DNA of 64,000 nt from Pseudomonas kermanshahensis (lineage in GTDB: Bacteria; Pseudomonadota; Gammaproteobacteria; Pseudomonadales; Pseudomonadaceae): contig NZ_JABWRY020000001.1 of the NCBI RefSeq assembly GCF_014269205.2, positions 4,698,001 to 4,762,000 of the forward strand, in the 5' to 3' direction. The stretch's first letter is position 1. Every line of letters begins with the position of its first letter. The notes below the pieces were generated by a model. It did no database searches, was not told where the DNA came from, and worked only from the letters and a program-made list of their open reading frames with translations. This document shows positions 38,431 to 54,499 of the stretch, piece after piece. A program made the position numbers and the translations under genes.

Positions 38431-39300
38431 CTAATTCTTCGCAACGGCGGGTTGGGCCGTCGTCGGTGCAATCGGTTCCCGCCAACCAACGGCAAGTCCG
38501 TTGGCGTATCGCAGATCGATGCGGGCGATGTTGGTGATCTGCTCTTTAAGCGTCTTGTCGTAAATGGCAATGAAACGGCGCATCTTCTCCACCAGATGGT
38601 CGCGCCCCAACAGCAGTTCGATGCCTGGCCCGGTGCTGCCCGCACCGGTGGTCAGGAACCAGCTGCCTCGCTCGCGCAGTTCCAGGCGAGCGATGGAAAA
38701 GCCCATGGGGCGCAGCATCTGGCTCAATACCTGATACTGCTGCATGACTTGTTGCTGAGCACGCTGCGGCCCGAACAGCTGCGGCAGGTGCTCATAGTTG
38801 GCCAGCTCACGCGGGGTAAAGGCCTGGCCCTGGTTATTGAGCAAGGCTTCGTCACCCCAGCGTGCCACTGGCAGCTGTTCTTCCAGGCGGATCACCACCT
38901 CGTCCGGCCACACGCGCCGCACCTCGGCGTGGGCGATCCACGGCATCTGCTCGAGCTCTGCGCGCATCGCCGGCAGGTCGACACTGAAGAAGCTCGCCGC
39001 CATGAACGGGGCGATCCGCTGCTGCACCGCCTGCTGGCTGATGTAGCTGAGGTCGCCCTGCACCGCGATCTTGGTGATCGGCCGGTCGGCGTAGGGCATC
39101 AGGCGAATGGCACCTTCATAGGCGCCGAAGCCTGCTGCCACCAGCAGCACCGGCCAAAGCAGGCGCTTGAGTCCACTGAAGTTGGCCTTGGGCAGGCGCG
39201 CCGACATGGGCTCTTTGGCCACCATTCGACTGGCACCACGCGGCACCGGCTTGTTACGGCCGGTGGCGGGTTGCTGATGACGTAACATCGCGCCTTGCAT
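38431..39300 (-). CDS. ftsQ: FtsQ, divisome scaffold protein
   Basis: A 289-aa bitopic protein with a cytoplasmic tail of about 45 residues, one membrane segment ([19 protein letters not shown]), a POTRA domain ([20 protein letters not shown]) and a beta domain ([20 protein letters not shown]). It recruits FtsB/FtsL and FtsW/FtsI. The start [11 protein letters not shown] at 39300 fits pseudomonad FtsQ; ATG 39288 is an alternative. It begins 5 bases after ddlB. Confidence 0.97.
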   Translation of the reverse strand: MQGAMLRHQQPATGRNKPVPRGASRMVAKEPMSARLPKANFSGLKRLLWPVLLVAAGFGAYEGAIRLMPYADRPITKIAVQGDLSYISQQAVQQRIAPFMAASFFSVDLPAMRAELEQMPWIAHAEVRRVWPDEVVIRLEEQLPVARWGDEALLNNQGQAFTPRELANYEHLPQLFGPQRAQQQVMQQYQVLSQMLRPMGFSIARLELRERGSWFLTTGAGSTGPGIELLLGRDHLVEKMRRFIAIYDKTLKEQITNIARIDLRYANGLAVGWREPIAPTTAQPAVAKN

Positions 39301-39305
39301 GGCTG

Positions 39306-41699
<2,394 letters not shown>

Positions 41700-41707
<8 letters not shown>

Positions 41708-42779
41708 GGGCCACCTCCAGGCAGATATCGACCACGGTGCTGGTTGCGGCAGGTTTGGCCAGGCGCCGTGCGGTGCCAGCCATGGTGTTGAGTTTCTCGG
41801 GTTGCATCAGCACCTCGTTCAGGCGTTCAGCGAGCTGCGCTGCGCCAGTTGTCGCTTGTGGCATCAGGAAGGCAGCGCCTTCCCGAGCCAGATAGTGGGC
41901 GTTGTGGGTCTGGTGATCGTCGATCGCATGGGGCAACGGCACCAGCATCGAAGGCAGGCCCGCCGCCGCGAGTTCGCTGACGGTCAGGGCACCGGCCCGG
42001 CACACCACGATGTCGGCCCAGCCATAGGCTTGGGCCATGTCCTTGATGAAAGGCTCTACCTGAGCCTCGACGCCCGCCTCGTGATAACGCTCGGCGGTGA
42101 TCGGCGCATGTTGCTTGCCAGCCTGGTGGAACACCTCTGGCCGCAGTGCTGCAGGCACTTCAGACAGGGCCTTAGGCAACAATTTGTTCAATGGTTCCGC
42201 ACCCAGGCTGCCCCCGAGCACAAGCAGGCGTGCACGGCGTTCGGCCAAGGGTGCGCGTTGCGCGTCCATGAACAGCTCCGGGCGCACCGGGTTGCCGGTG
42301 GTGCGACGTTTTTCGCTGGCCGCGAAGGTGTTCGGGAAAGCTTCGCAGACGCGTGCCGAGAGTGGCACCAGCAACCGATTGGCGGTACCCGCGCGCGCAT
42401 TCTGTTCGTGAATGACCAGCGGCACACCGCACAGCCGCGCGGCCACACCGCCCGGCCCGGTCACGTAGCCACCGAAGCCCAGCACGCACACAGGCTTGAG
42501 CTGACGAATGATGCGCCGTGCCTGCAGCACCGCCTTGACCAGGGTGAACGGCGCCTTGAGCAGCGACAACTTGCCCTTGCCGCGCAGGCCGCTGACCTGG
42601 ATAAGGTGCAACGGCAGACCGGCCTGGGGCACCAGTTCGTTCTCGATGCCTTTCGGCGTGCCCAGCCAGTGCACGTTATAACCCCGTGCCTGGAATTCCC
42701 GGGCGCAGGCCAGGGCCGGGAACACGTGGCCCCCGGTACCGCCTGCCATGATCAGTACGTTCTTGCCGTCAGCGGCCAT
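41700..42779 (-). CDS. murG: MurG, lipid II synthase (GlcNAc transferase)
   Basis: A 359-aa GT-B glycosyltransferase at the inner face of the membrane, with [35 protein letters not shown] and the UDP-GlcNAc site [18 protein letters not shown]. It converts lipid I to lipid II. GAGGAG lies 8 bases before ATG 42779; ten upstream in-frame codons fall inside ftsW and are excluded. It overlaps ftsW by 11 bases. Confidence 0.99.
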
Positions 42780-43983
42780 GACTGGTCTCCTCGGCAAAAT
42801 CGCTTTCATTGAATTCGTGTTCCTCGCTGCCCAGGTGCGTGCGGCTCTCCCACTCGATACGCAGCAGCAAGCCCACGCAGGCGCAACAGATCACCAGCGA
42901 ACTGCCCCCGTAACTGAGGAACGGCAAGGTCAGGCCCTTGGTCGGCAGCAGGCCGACGTTCACGCCGATATTGATCAGGAACTGGCCGATCCACAGGAAG
43001 GCCAGGCCGAATGCCATGTAGGCGGCGAAGAACTGCTTGGCCTTTTCGGCCCACAGGCCGATGTACAAGGCGCGCACGGTGACGAAAACGAACAGCGCGA
43101 TGGTGACCAGTGAGCCGACCACGCCGAGCTCTTCAGCCAGCACCGAGAACACGAAGTCAGTGTGCGCCTCGGGCAGGTAGAACTGCTTCTGTACGCTGTT
43201 GCCCAGGCCCACGCCCAGCCACTCACCGCGGCCGAAAGCGATCAAGGCCTGGGTCAACTGGTAGCCCGAGCCGAACTGGTCGGACCAGGGGTCGGTAAAG
43301 GTGATCAAACGTGCCATCCGGTACGGCTGGGCCTGCACCAGGACAAACACCGCGACCACCGCCAGCACCACCATCAAACTGAAGCGGAACAACCCCACCC
43401 CGCCGAGGAACAACATGGCCGCCGCAGCGCCCATCATCACCACGGTGGCACCGAAGTCCGGCTCCATCAGCAGCAGGCCAGCCATCGGCAGCAGCACGAT
43501 GAACGGCTTGAAGAAGCCCATCCAGCTCTCGCGCACCTCGGTCTGCCGGCGTACCAGATAGCCGGCCAGGTAGATGACCACGAAGACTTTGGCGATCTCC
43601 GACGGCTGCACGTTGAAGAAGCTGAAGCCGATCCAGCGCATGGAACCGTTCACTTCCCGGCCGATACCCGGCACCAGCACCAGCACCAGCAGGCCGAAGG
43701 CGCCCAGCAGCATCATGAAGCCCATGCGCTGCCAGGTGGCGATTGGCACCAGCATGGTGGCGCCGCAGGCGACCAGGCCGATGACCACGTACACCAGGTG
43801 ACGGAACATGTGGTAAAGCGGGTTGCCCGACTGCACCGCGGCCACTTCCGAGGACGCCGAGGTGATCATCACCAGGCCCAGGCCCAGCAATGCCAGGCAG
43901 CCGGCAAGCATGGCAAAGTCGAGGTCGATGCCACGGCCGCTGATCAGCGGCGACGGGTACGGCTTGAAGATGCCGAAGATCAT
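42769..43983 (-). CDS. ftsW: FtsW, septal peptidoglycan polymerase (SEDS)
   Basis: A 404-aa protein with ten membrane segments of the SEDS family, with the signatures EPDFGATVVMMG and YQLTQALIAFGRGEWLGVGLG and the conserved LPEAHTDFVFSVLAEELG loop. It polymerises lipid II with FtsI at the septum. Its ATG overlaps the murD stop (ATGA). Confidence 0.98.
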   Translation of the reverse strand: MIFGIFKPYPSPLISGRGIDLDFAMLAGCLALLGLGLVMITSASSEVAAVQSGNPLYHMFRHLVYVVIGLVACGATMLVPIATWQRMGFMMLLGAFGLLVLVLVPGIGREVNGSMRWIGFSFFNVQPSEIAKVFVVIYLAGYLVRRQTEVRESWMGFFKPFIVLLPMAGLLLMEPDFGATVVMMGAAAAMLFLGGVGLFRFSLMVVLAVVAVFVLVQAQPYRMARLITFTDPWSDQFGSGYQLTQALIAFGRGEWLGVGLGNSVQKQFYLPEAHTDFVFSVLAEELGVVGSLVTIALFVFVTVRALYIGLWAEKAKQFFAAYMAFGLAFLWIGQFLINIGVNVGLLPTKGLTLPFLSYGGSSLVICCACVGLLLRIEWESRTHLGSEEHEFNESDFAEETSHGR

Positions 43984-45332
43984 GCCAGCCCTCCCGCCGC
44001 TTGGGCGAACAAGCGCCCGCGTTCTTCAAAGTTCTTGAACATGTCGAGGCTGGCGCAGGCCGGCGACAACAGCACGGCATCACCCGGCTGAGCCAGGGCG
44101 GCGCACTGCTCGACGGCCTCTTCCAGGGTCTTGACCCGCACGTGCGGTACACCTTCGCCCAACGCTTCGGCGAGGCGCTCGGCATCACGGCCCAACAGCA
44201 CCACCGCACGGCAGAAGCGCGCCACTGGCTCACGCAGCGCGGCAAAGTCAGCACCTTTGCCGTCACCGCCGGCGATCAACACCAGCTTGCCGGCGATATC
44301 CGCGCCCAGGCCTTCGATGGCCGCCAGCGCAGCACCGACGTTGGTGGCCTTGGAGTCGTCGTACCAATTGACACCATTGCGCTCGCGCACCCACTGGCAA
44401 CGATGGGCCAGGCCACCAAACTCGCGCAGGGCGTCGAGCATCGGTGCAAACGGCAAGCCAGCGGCATGGCCGAGGGCCAGGGCTGCGAGGGCGTTGCTGT
44501 GGTTGTGCGAACCGCGAATTTTCAGGTCGCGCACGGGCATCAGGTTCTGGAATTCGAACGCCAGGTATTTCTCGCCGTCGACCTCACGCAGGCCAAAGGC
44601 CTTGAAGTCCGGTTGGTTAAGGCCAAAGCTCCAGCACGGCCGGCCTTCGACCGGCAATGGCCGGCTCAGCGCGTCCTGGCGGTTAACCACCACCTGATGA
44701 GCGCCCCGGAAGATGCGGTGCTTGGCCAGGTGATAAGCCGGCAGGCCGCTGTAGCGGTCCATGTGGTCTTCGCTGATGTTCAGCACGGTGGCGACTTCGG
44801 CGTTGAGCTGGTCTGTGGTTTCCAGCTGGAAGCTGGACAGCTCCAGCACATACAGCTCCACCTCATCGCTCAGCAGGTCCAGGGCTGGCGTGCCGAGGTT
44901 ACCGCCCACGGCCACGCGCTTGCCCGCCTTGGCAGCCATTTCGCCGACCAGGGTGGTCACTGTGCTTTTTGCGTTGGAGCCGCTGATGGCGATGATTGGC
45001 GCTTTGGCATGGCGGGCGAACAGCTCGATGTCGCCCGACAGGGCCACACCCCGTGCCGCAGCCTGTTGCAGCGCCGGGGTGGACAAGGCCAGGCCCGGGC
45101 TCACGTACAGTTCGTTGGCGCGGCACAGGAAGTCCACGTCCAGCTCGCCACAGCGCACTTCCACCTGCGGGTAATCACGGCGCAGGGTGTCCAGTTCCGG
45201 CGGTTGCTCGCGGGTGTCGGCGACCGCAAAGGCAATGCCCCGGCTCGCCAGGAAGCGAACCAGGGACATGCCGCTCTTGCCGAGGCCGACAACGATGCGG
45301 AATTGGTCGGAAGCGATCAGTGACACGCTCAT
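43980..45332 (-). CDS. murD: MurD, UDP-MurNAc-L-Ala--D-glutamate ligase
   Basis: A 450-aa Mur ligase with an N-terminal VVGLGKSGMSLVRFLASRG and P-loop ISGSNAKSTVTTLVGEM (Ala where most Mur ligases have Gly), LNISEDHMDRY and YDDSKATN. It adds D-Glu. It starts directly after mraY (stop at 45333) without a gap. Confidence 0.98.
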   Translation of the reverse strand: MSVSLIASDQFRIVVGLGKSGMSLVRFLASRGIAFAVADTREQPPELDTLRRDYPQVEVRCGELDVDFLCRANELYVSPGLALSTPALQQAAARGVALSGDIELFARHAKAPIIAISGSNAKSTVTTLVGEMAAKAGKRVAVGGNLGTPALDLLSDEVELYVLELSSFQLETTDQLNAEVATVLNISEDHMDRYSGLPAYHLAKHRIFRGAHQVVVNRQDALSRPLPVEGRPCWSFGLNQPDFKAFGLREVDGEKYLAFEFQNLMPVRDLKIRGSHNHSNALAALALGHAAGLPFAPMLDALREFGGLAHRCQWVRERNGVNWYDDSKATNVGAALAAIEGLGADIAGKLVLIAGGDGKGADFAALREPVARFCRAVVLLGRDAERLAEALGEGVPHVRVKTLEEAVEQCAALAQPGDAVLLSPACASLDMFKNFEERGRLFAQAAGGLA

Positions 45333-46415
45333 CTACCTCAGTTTCAGGGTTGCAAGGCCGACCAGCACCAGAATCACGGTGATGATCCAGAAACGGACAA
45401 TCACCCGTGGCTCAGGCCAGCCCTTGAGTTCAAAGTGGTGGTGGATCGGCGCCATGCGGAACACACGCTTGCCGGTCAACTTGAAGGAGGCGACCTGGAT
45501 CACCACCGACAGGGTCTCCACCACGAAGATGCCGCCCATGATGAACAGGACGATTTCCTGGCGAACGATCACCGCGATGGTGCCCAGCGCGGCGCCCAGC
45601 GCCAGCGCGCCAACGTCACCCATGAAGACTTGCGCCGGGTAAGTGTTGAACCACAGGAAGCCCAGGCCAGCGCCGATCAATGCGCCGCAGAACACGATCA
45701 GTTCCCCCGAACCCGGCACATACGGGATCAGCAGGTACTCAGCGAATTTCACGTTACCCGACAGGTAGCAGAAGATGCCCAATGCACCGCCCACCATGAC
45801 CGTTGGCATGATGGCCAGGCCGTCGAGGCCATCGGTGAGGTTGACCGCGTTGCTGGAGCCGACGATGACGAAGTAGGTCAGAACGATGAAGCCAACGCCC
45901 AGCGGGATGGTGACATCCTTGATGAACGGCAGGATCAGTGTGGTTTCAACGCTAGTCGGGGCGGTCTTGTAAAGGAAGACCGCAGCAGCCAGGCCAAACA
46001 CCGACTGCCAGAAGTACTTCCAGCGGCTTGGCAAGCCACGGGAGTTCTTTTCGATCACCTTGCGGTAGTCATCGACCCAGCCGATGGCGCCAAACGCCAG
46101 GGTGACGATCAGCACGACCCACACGTAGCGGTTGGACAGGTCAGCCCACAGCAGGGTGCTGACGGCGATAGCGGACAGGATCAGCGCGCCGCCCATGGTG
46201 GGGGTGCCGGATTTGGACAAGTGCGATTGCGGGCCGTCGTTACGGACAGCCTGACCGATCTGGCGGATCTGCAGGGTACGGATCATCCAAGGGCCCAGCC
46301 ACAGCGCCAGTGACAACGCGGTCAGTACACCCAGGATTCCGCGCAGGGACAGGTACTGGAAGACCGCGAAGCCTTTATGGAACTGTTGCAGATACTCAGC
46401 CAACAGCAGCAGCAT
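45333..46415 (-). CDS. mraY: MraY, phospho-MurNAc-pentapeptide translocase
   Basis: A 360-aa protein with ten membrane segments, the Asp pair region PTMGG...GWVDDYRKV, the [14 protein letters not shown] catalytic loop and the [14 protein letters not shown] motif. It makes lipid I from UDP-MurNAc-pentapeptide and undecaprenyl phosphate. Its ATG shares one base with the murF stop (TAATG). Confidence 0.99.
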   Translation of the reverse strand: MLLLLAEYLQQFHKGFAVFQYLSLRGILGVLTALSLALWLGPWMIRTLQIRQIGQAVRNDGPQSHLSKSGTPTMGGALILSAIAVSTLLWADLSNRYVWVVLIVTLAFGAIGWVDDYRKVIEKNSRGLPSRWKYFWQSVFGLAAAVFLYKTAPTSVETTLILPFIKDVTIPLGVGFIVLTYFVIVGSSNAVNLTDGLDGLAIMPTVMVGGALGIFCYLSGNVKFAEYLLIPYVPGSGELIVFCGALIGAGLGFLWFNTYPAQVFMGDVGALALGAALGTIAVIVRQEIVLFIMGGIFVVETLSVVIQVASFKLTGKRVFRMAPIHHHFELKGWPEPRVIVRFWIITVILVLVGLATLKLR

Positions 46416-47774
46416 TAATGTTTCTCCCCGCTTGAACCACACAAAGCCGCCACGACGTTTTCCATCGCAGCGCTACGCGAGCCCTTGATCAAGATTGTGG
46501 TGTCGCTGGCATTTTCGGCGCTAACCGCGTCGATCAGCTCAGCTTGAGTAGCGAAATGACGGCCATTGGCGCCGAACGCCTTGACCGCATGTGTCATGTT
46601 GGTACCCACTGCGTACAGGGCGTCGACCTTGCCACGCGCGTAGTCACCCACCTGACGGTGGCCTTCTTCCGCCCATTGGCCCAATTCGCCGATATCCCCG
46701 AGCACCAGGACGGTGCGGCCGGAAAAGCCGGCGAGTATATCAATGGCCGCGCACATGGAGGTGGGATTTGCGTTGTAACTGTCGTCGATCACGCGCACAC
46801 CATTTGGCGCGATCTGCGCCACGGTGCGGCCCTTGACCGGTTGCACGGCGTTCAGCCCAGCGGCGATGCCGCTCAGGCTCAGACCGACGGCATGGGCAGC
46901 AGCGGCGGCAGCCAGCGCATTGCTGACGTTGTGCTCGCCCAGCACGTTGAGTTGCACGTCTACGGTTTCACCGGCGCCATGCAGCTTGAACGACGGGCAA
47001 CCCCGCGCATCACGACCAATGTCAGTGGCATGGAAATCGGCGCTAGCGTCATTGCGGGCGAAGCTGATGACCGTGTGCGCCCCGGCACGTGCCTTCCAGA
47101 TGCCAAAGGCCTTGTCGTCCAGGTTGAGGATGGCCGTGCCGCCCTCGCCCAGGCCTTCGAGGATCTCGCCCTTGGCTTCGACAATTTTCTCAGGGCCGCC
47201 GAACTCACCCACGTGGGCGGTGCCGGCGTTATTGATGATGACCACCTGGGGCTGGGTCAGGCCGACGGTGTAGCGGATTTCACCGATGCGCGAAGCACCG
47301 AGCTCGATCACCGCCGCGCTGTGCTCCGGGGCGATTTCCAGCAGGGTCAACGGGGCACCGAGGTCGTTGTTCAGGTTGCCGCGGGTGGCATGCACCAGGC
47401 CACGGGTGCGCAGGATGCTGGCCAGCATTTCCTTGACCGTGGTCTTGCCGCTGGAGCCGGTGATGGCTACGACAGGCTTGTCGAACGCAGCGCGGTTCAG
47501 CGCCCCGAGCTGGCCCAGGGCCAGACGGCAGTCGGCGACCAGCAACTGCGGCAGGTCTACATCGGCAACTTCGCGCTCGACCAGCGCGGCAACGGCGCCC
47601 TTGGCTTTTACATCGGCCAGGTAATCATGGCCATCGAAGCGTGGCCCCGTCAGCGCGACGAACAACTGCCCAGCAGTGACGCTGCGGCTGTCGATGCTGA
47701 CGCCGTTAAAGCTGGCGTCGGCGCTGACCAGGCGAGCACTCAGTGCTGTGGTCAGCTGGCTGAGTGTCATGGCT

Positions 47775-47782
<8 letters not shown>
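46415..47782 (-). CDS. murF: MurF, D-Ala-D-Ala adding ligase
   Basis: A 455-aa Mur ligase with the N-terminal [16 protein letters not shown] domain, P-loop [17 protein letters not shown] and [11 protein letters not shown]. It adds the dipeptide made by Ddl. GGGAGG lies 6 bases before ATG 47782, overlapping the murE end by 8 bases; ATG 47770 is a second candidate. Confidence 0.98.
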
Positions 47783-51287
<3,505 letters not shown>

Positions 51288-51291
<4 letters not shown>

Positions 51292-52235
51292 CGCAGCTTC
51301 TCCGCCACCCGCATCACGGCGCTGCGCGACCGCGGGTTGGCCTTGAGCTCAGCCTCGGACGCGAACTGTGCCTTGCCGATGAGCTTGATTTTCGGTTCGA
51401 AGACCTTGTGCTGTACCGGCAGGTTGCGCGGCAGGTTGTCTGCCTCGCCCTTGACCAGCTTGCGCATGAACAATTTGACGATGCGGTCTTCGAGCGAGTG
51501 GAAGCTGATGACCGCGAGGCGACCACCGATTTCCAGCGCATCGAGCGCGGCCTCAAGCCCAGCCTCAAGGTCACCCAACTCGTTGTTGACGTGGATGCGC
51601 AGGCCTTGGAAGGCGCGGGTGGCCGGGTTCTTGCCCTTTTCCCACGCCGGGTTGGCGACCTTGAGCACTTCGGCCAGGTCGGCAGTACGGGTGAAGGGCT
51701 GCTTTTCGCGGCGTTCCACGACCGCGCGCGCCATGCGCCCGGCGAAACGCTCCTCACCGTACTCTTTGAATACGCGGGCAATTTCTTCCACGGGTGCGGT
51801 AGCGATGAACTCGGCAGCGCTGATGCCCTGGTCAGGGTTCATGCGCATGTCCAGCGGGCCATCATTGAGGAAACTGAAGCCGCGTTCAGGGTCATCCAGC
51901 TGCGGCGAGGAAACGCCAAGGTCAAGCAGGATACCGCTGACCTTGCCAGCCAGGCCGCGCTCGGCCACTTCCGCGCCCAACTCGGCAAAGCTGCGCTGCA
52001 CAATGACAAAGCGGCCGTCTTCGGCCGCCAGCGCTTGCCCTGTGGCAATCGCCTGTGGATCTTTGTCGAAGCCCAGCAGCCGCCCTTGCGGCCCGAGCTT
52101 GCTGAGGATCAGACGGCTGTGTCCGCCACGGCCAAAGGTGCCGTCCAGATAGCAACCGTCGGCGCGCAGGGCCAATGCCTCGACAGCTTCGTCGAGCAGG
52201 ACGGTAATGTGGTTGAAGCCGCTATCTATGGTCAC
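51288..52235 (-). CDS. rsmH: RsmH, 16S rRNA m4C1402 methyltransferase
   Basis: A 315-aa SAM methyltransferase (formerly MraW) with [34 protein letters not shown] and [20 protein letters not shown]. It methylates N4 of C1402 in the ribosomal P site, on the same nucleotide as RsmI encoded close by at 53437-54312. It overlaps mraZ by 4 bases. Confidence 0.98.
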
Positions 52236-52687
52236 AGGATCAGGTCACGCAATTCGTCGGGCATGGCGCCCGGTTGTTGAATAGCTGCAAGGTCGGCTGC
52301 CGAAACCGCGTTCCAGGCATCCTCATCCCACAGCTGGAATTTGTTCAGTTGCCCCACCAGCATCGCCTTCTTGTCGAGCTTGGCGTACTCACGCAGGCGG
52401 GGCGGTACCAGGAAACGCCCACTGCCATCGAGCTCCAGGTCAACCGCATTACCGATCAGCAAACGCTGCAGGCGGCGGTTTTCCTCACGCAACGACGGCA
52501 AGGCACGCAACTTGGCTTCTATCTGTTCCCACTCATCAAGGGGGTAGACACACAAGCAGGGGTCTACAGCATCGATGGTCACGATCAGCTGACCATTGCA
52601 ACGCGAATCGAGCTCGTCGCGGTACCGGCTCGGCATGGCGAGACGGCCTTTGGCATCGAGGCTGACGGCGTTGGCTCCGCGGAACAC
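52232..52687 (-). CDS. mraZ: MraZ, transcriptional regulator of the dcw cluster
   Basis: A 151-aa protein with two AbrB-like half domains ([17 protein letters not shown] and [17 protein letters not shown]). The start is GTG 52687 (FRGANAVSL follows), with GTGGGGAATC upstream; an ATG six codons earlier is unlike the family. MraZ binds phased TGGGN repeats in its own promoter and represses the cluster. Three such repeats lie at 52729-52753. Confidence 0.96.
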   Translation of the reverse strand: MFRGANAVSLDAKGRLAMPSRYRDELDSRCNGQLIVTIDAVDPCLCVYPLDEWEQIEAKLRALPSLREENRRLQRLLIGNAVDLELDGSGRFLVPPRLREYAKLDKKAMLVGQLNKFQLWDEDAWNAVSAADLAAIQQPGAMPDELRDLIL

Positions 52688-52728
52688 GGCTGCGATTCCC
52701 CACAATGGTAGCTTTTTTGTGCCAGAAA

Positions 52729-52753
52729 ACCCACTTCATCCCACTTTCTGCCA
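52729..52753 (-). promoter_or_regulatory. MraZ operator, three phased TGGNN repeats
   Basis: On the minus strand TGGCA, TGGGA and TGGGT start exactly 10 bases apart (52753, 52743, 52733), each separated by 5 bases ending in AG (GAAAG, TGAAG). This is the arrangement reported for MraZ binding sites. It lies immediately downstream of the -10 box, a position suited to repression. Confidence 0.82.
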
Positions 52754-52762
52754 CTTGCGCAC

Positions 52763-52792
52763 ACTATAGGAATCCGCCCGCTGCACCGTCAA
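52763..52792 (-). promoter_or_regulatory. Sigma-70 promoter of the dcw cluster (Pmra)
   Basis: On the minus strand TTGACG (52787-52792) and TATAGT (52763-52768) are separated by 18 bases. The transcript would start near 52756, directly against the MraZ repeats, about 70 bases before the mraZ GTG. Confidence 0.75.
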
Positions 52793-52993
52793 GGCACGTT
52801 CATAAGGAAAAGCCTTACAGGACCGAGATTTAGCGCGATAAAGGAATGTGGAAAGAGTTCAGGCGGAAAAAAAACACGAGAAAAATCAAACCCACGCAAG
52901 CGTATGGAGTTCGAAGTTAAAGTGATTTATTAAGAGTAAGATTTTTTCGGTATTACCAGAGCGCGCCTGCTATCGATTCAAGCAGGGAGGGAG
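52793..52993. other. AT-rich gap between the dcw promoter and rnpB
   Basis: About 200 bases with A-runs (GGCGGAAAAAAAACACGAG) and markedly lower G+C than the surroundings. It has no open frame of note. It may carry UP-like elements for the mra promoter; no clear terminator for rnpB is visible. Confidence 0.5.
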
Positions 52994-53370
52994 AGGTGGA
53001 GAGTCGATCTGTAAGCCGGGTTTTGTCGAGGACAGTCATTCCTCTACGACGGCCATCACTGGACGCCTCTAGCAACCTACCCGGTTCCGACGCGGGCCAC
53101 GCCTAATGGAACCCTATTTGGTCTTGCTCCGAGTGGGGTTTACCTAGCCACGAACTGTTGCCAGTCGCGCGGTGCGCTCTTACCGCACCTTTTCACCCTT
53201 ACCGGCACCGAAGTGCTTAGGCGGTTATTTTCTGTGGCACTTTCCGTAGGCTCACGCCTCCCAGGCATTACCTGGCACTCTGCCCTATGGAGCCCGGACT
53301 TTCCTCCCCCTGCCGTTTCGCAACAAAAGCTGCGGAACAAAAGCAGGCAGCGACTGTCCAATCGACTCTC
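52994..53370 (-). ncRNA. rnpB: RNase P RNA (rnpB), bacterial class A
   Basis: On the minus strand the RNA begins AGAGTCGATTGGACAGTCGC and ends ...GCTTACAGATCGACTCTCCACCT; the two ends pair to form P1 (AGAGTCGAT/ATCGACTCT). The plus strand shows the complement of the core, for example GGTTTACCTAGCCACGAA and the CTTTCCGTAGGCTCACGCC region. At about 377 nt it is normal for gamma-proteobacteria. It processes tRNA 5' ends. Exact ends are uncertain by a few bases. Confidence 0.96.
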
Positions 53371-53378
53371 CGCTGACA

Positions 53379-53407
53379 AGGTTAACGGCAGCCGCGCTCA
53401 AGAACAA
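53379..53407 (-). promoter_or_regulatory. Candidate rnpB promoter
   Basis: On the minus strand TTGTTC (53402-53407) and TAACCT (53379-53384) are spaced by 17 bases, with the expected start near 53371, matching the RNA 5' end. A TATAGT further upstream near 53412-53440 is an alternative. Confidence 0.4.
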
Positions 53408-53436
53408 GCGATACCGTAAACTATATCAAATTGCCA

Positions 53437-54312
53437 CTACTGTGCTTTCTGCTTTTCCAAGGCAAGTTGATACAACAGGTTCTTGCGCACACCGGTAATT
53501 TCCGCCGCAAGTGCCGCCGCCCGTTTGAGCGGCAACTCCGCTAACAGCAAGTCCAGCACACGCTGCGCCTCGACACTGATGGCCTGCTCGCCCTCAGGCG
53601 CACTCCAACCCCCCACCAATACAACGCACTCACCGCGCTGCTGATTGCTATCGGCCGCGACGAAAGCACGCAGTTCGGCCAAGGGCAGCCCTTTGAGAGT
53701 TTCGAAGGTTTTGGTCAGCTCGCGGGCCAACAGGGCCGGGCGCTCAGCACCGAACACTGCCTCCATGTCTTCGAGGCACTCGAGGATGCGGTGAGGGGCC
53801 TCATAGAAGATCAACGTACGCGGCTCTTCCTTCACCTGCTCCAGGCGTGCTCGACGCCCCGCCGTCTTCGCCGGCAAAAAACCTTCGAAGATGAAACGGT
53901 CGGAGGGCAGGCCCGCGGCAGAAAGCGCGGCGATCAGCGCGCACGCGCCGGGCACCGGCACCACATTCACACCCGCCGCCCGCGCCTGGCGCACCAAGTG
54001 GTAGCCAGGGTCGGAAATCAACGGCGTACCGGCGTCGGACACCAGCGCCACGTTGTCGCCGGCCAACAGCTTGGTCAGAAAACGCCCACCTTCGTCACGC
54101 TCATTGTGCTCATGGCAGGCCGCCAGCGGTGTGTCGATACCGAAATGCTGCAGCAAGCGGATCGAGTGGCGCGTGTCCTCGGCCGCGATCAGGGCGACAT
54201 CCGCCAGCACCTTCAGCGCCCTGGCGCTCATGTCGTCGAGGTTGCCGATGGGCGTTGCGACCACATACAGCGTACCCACGGTGGATTTCGAAGCCCCTGC
54301 CACATCAGTCAC
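53437..54312 (-). CDS. rsmI: RsmI, 16S rRNA 2'-O-methyltransferase (C1402)
   Basis: A 291-aa tetrapyrrole-methylase-fold enzyme with [57 protein letters not shown] and [15 protein letters not shown]. It 2'-O-methylates C1402, the same base modified by RsmH. The start is taken as GTG 54312 (VTDVAGAS) with AGG upstream; GTG 54321 gives three more residues. It is divergent from lpoA. Confidence 0.96.
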   Translation of the reverse strand: MTDVAGASKSTVGTLYVVATPIGNLDDMSARALKVLADVALIAAEDTRHSIRLLQHFGIDTPLAACHEHNERDEGGRFLTKLLAGDNVALVSDAGTPLISDPGYHLVRQARAAGVNVVPVPGACALIAALSAAGLPSDRFIFEGFLPAKTAGRRARLEQVKEEPRTLIFYEAPHRILECLEDMEAVFGAERPALLARELTKTFETLKGLPLAELRAFVAADSNQQRGECVVLVGGWSAPEGEQAISVEAQRVLDLLLAELPLKRAAALAAEITGVRKNLLYQLALEKQKAQ

Positions 54313-54499
54313 TGCGCACACCTGTCTTTCGGATCAAAGGCGCCATTGTAGCCCGAGCGCCCGCAACAGGGCGCAAAGAACTTCGCAGGCGTTCACCGGC
54401 CAGCCGCCTATAGTGAAGGATCAGCATCAGCAACATCGCGCCCCGGCCAGTGCTTGGGTACAATTGCCGGCCAACTTGATCGAGTAACAGGACCTTTAC

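Noticed and set aside
44960..45000. MurD P-loop with Ala where Gly is usual (GSNAKST)
   Set aside because: I believe this form is normal for pseudomonad MurD and the remaining motifs are intact, so it is not a sign of inactivation.
53140..53419. Short open frames on both strands at the rnpB locus
   Set aside because: They lie within or across the structured RNase P RNA and its promoter.
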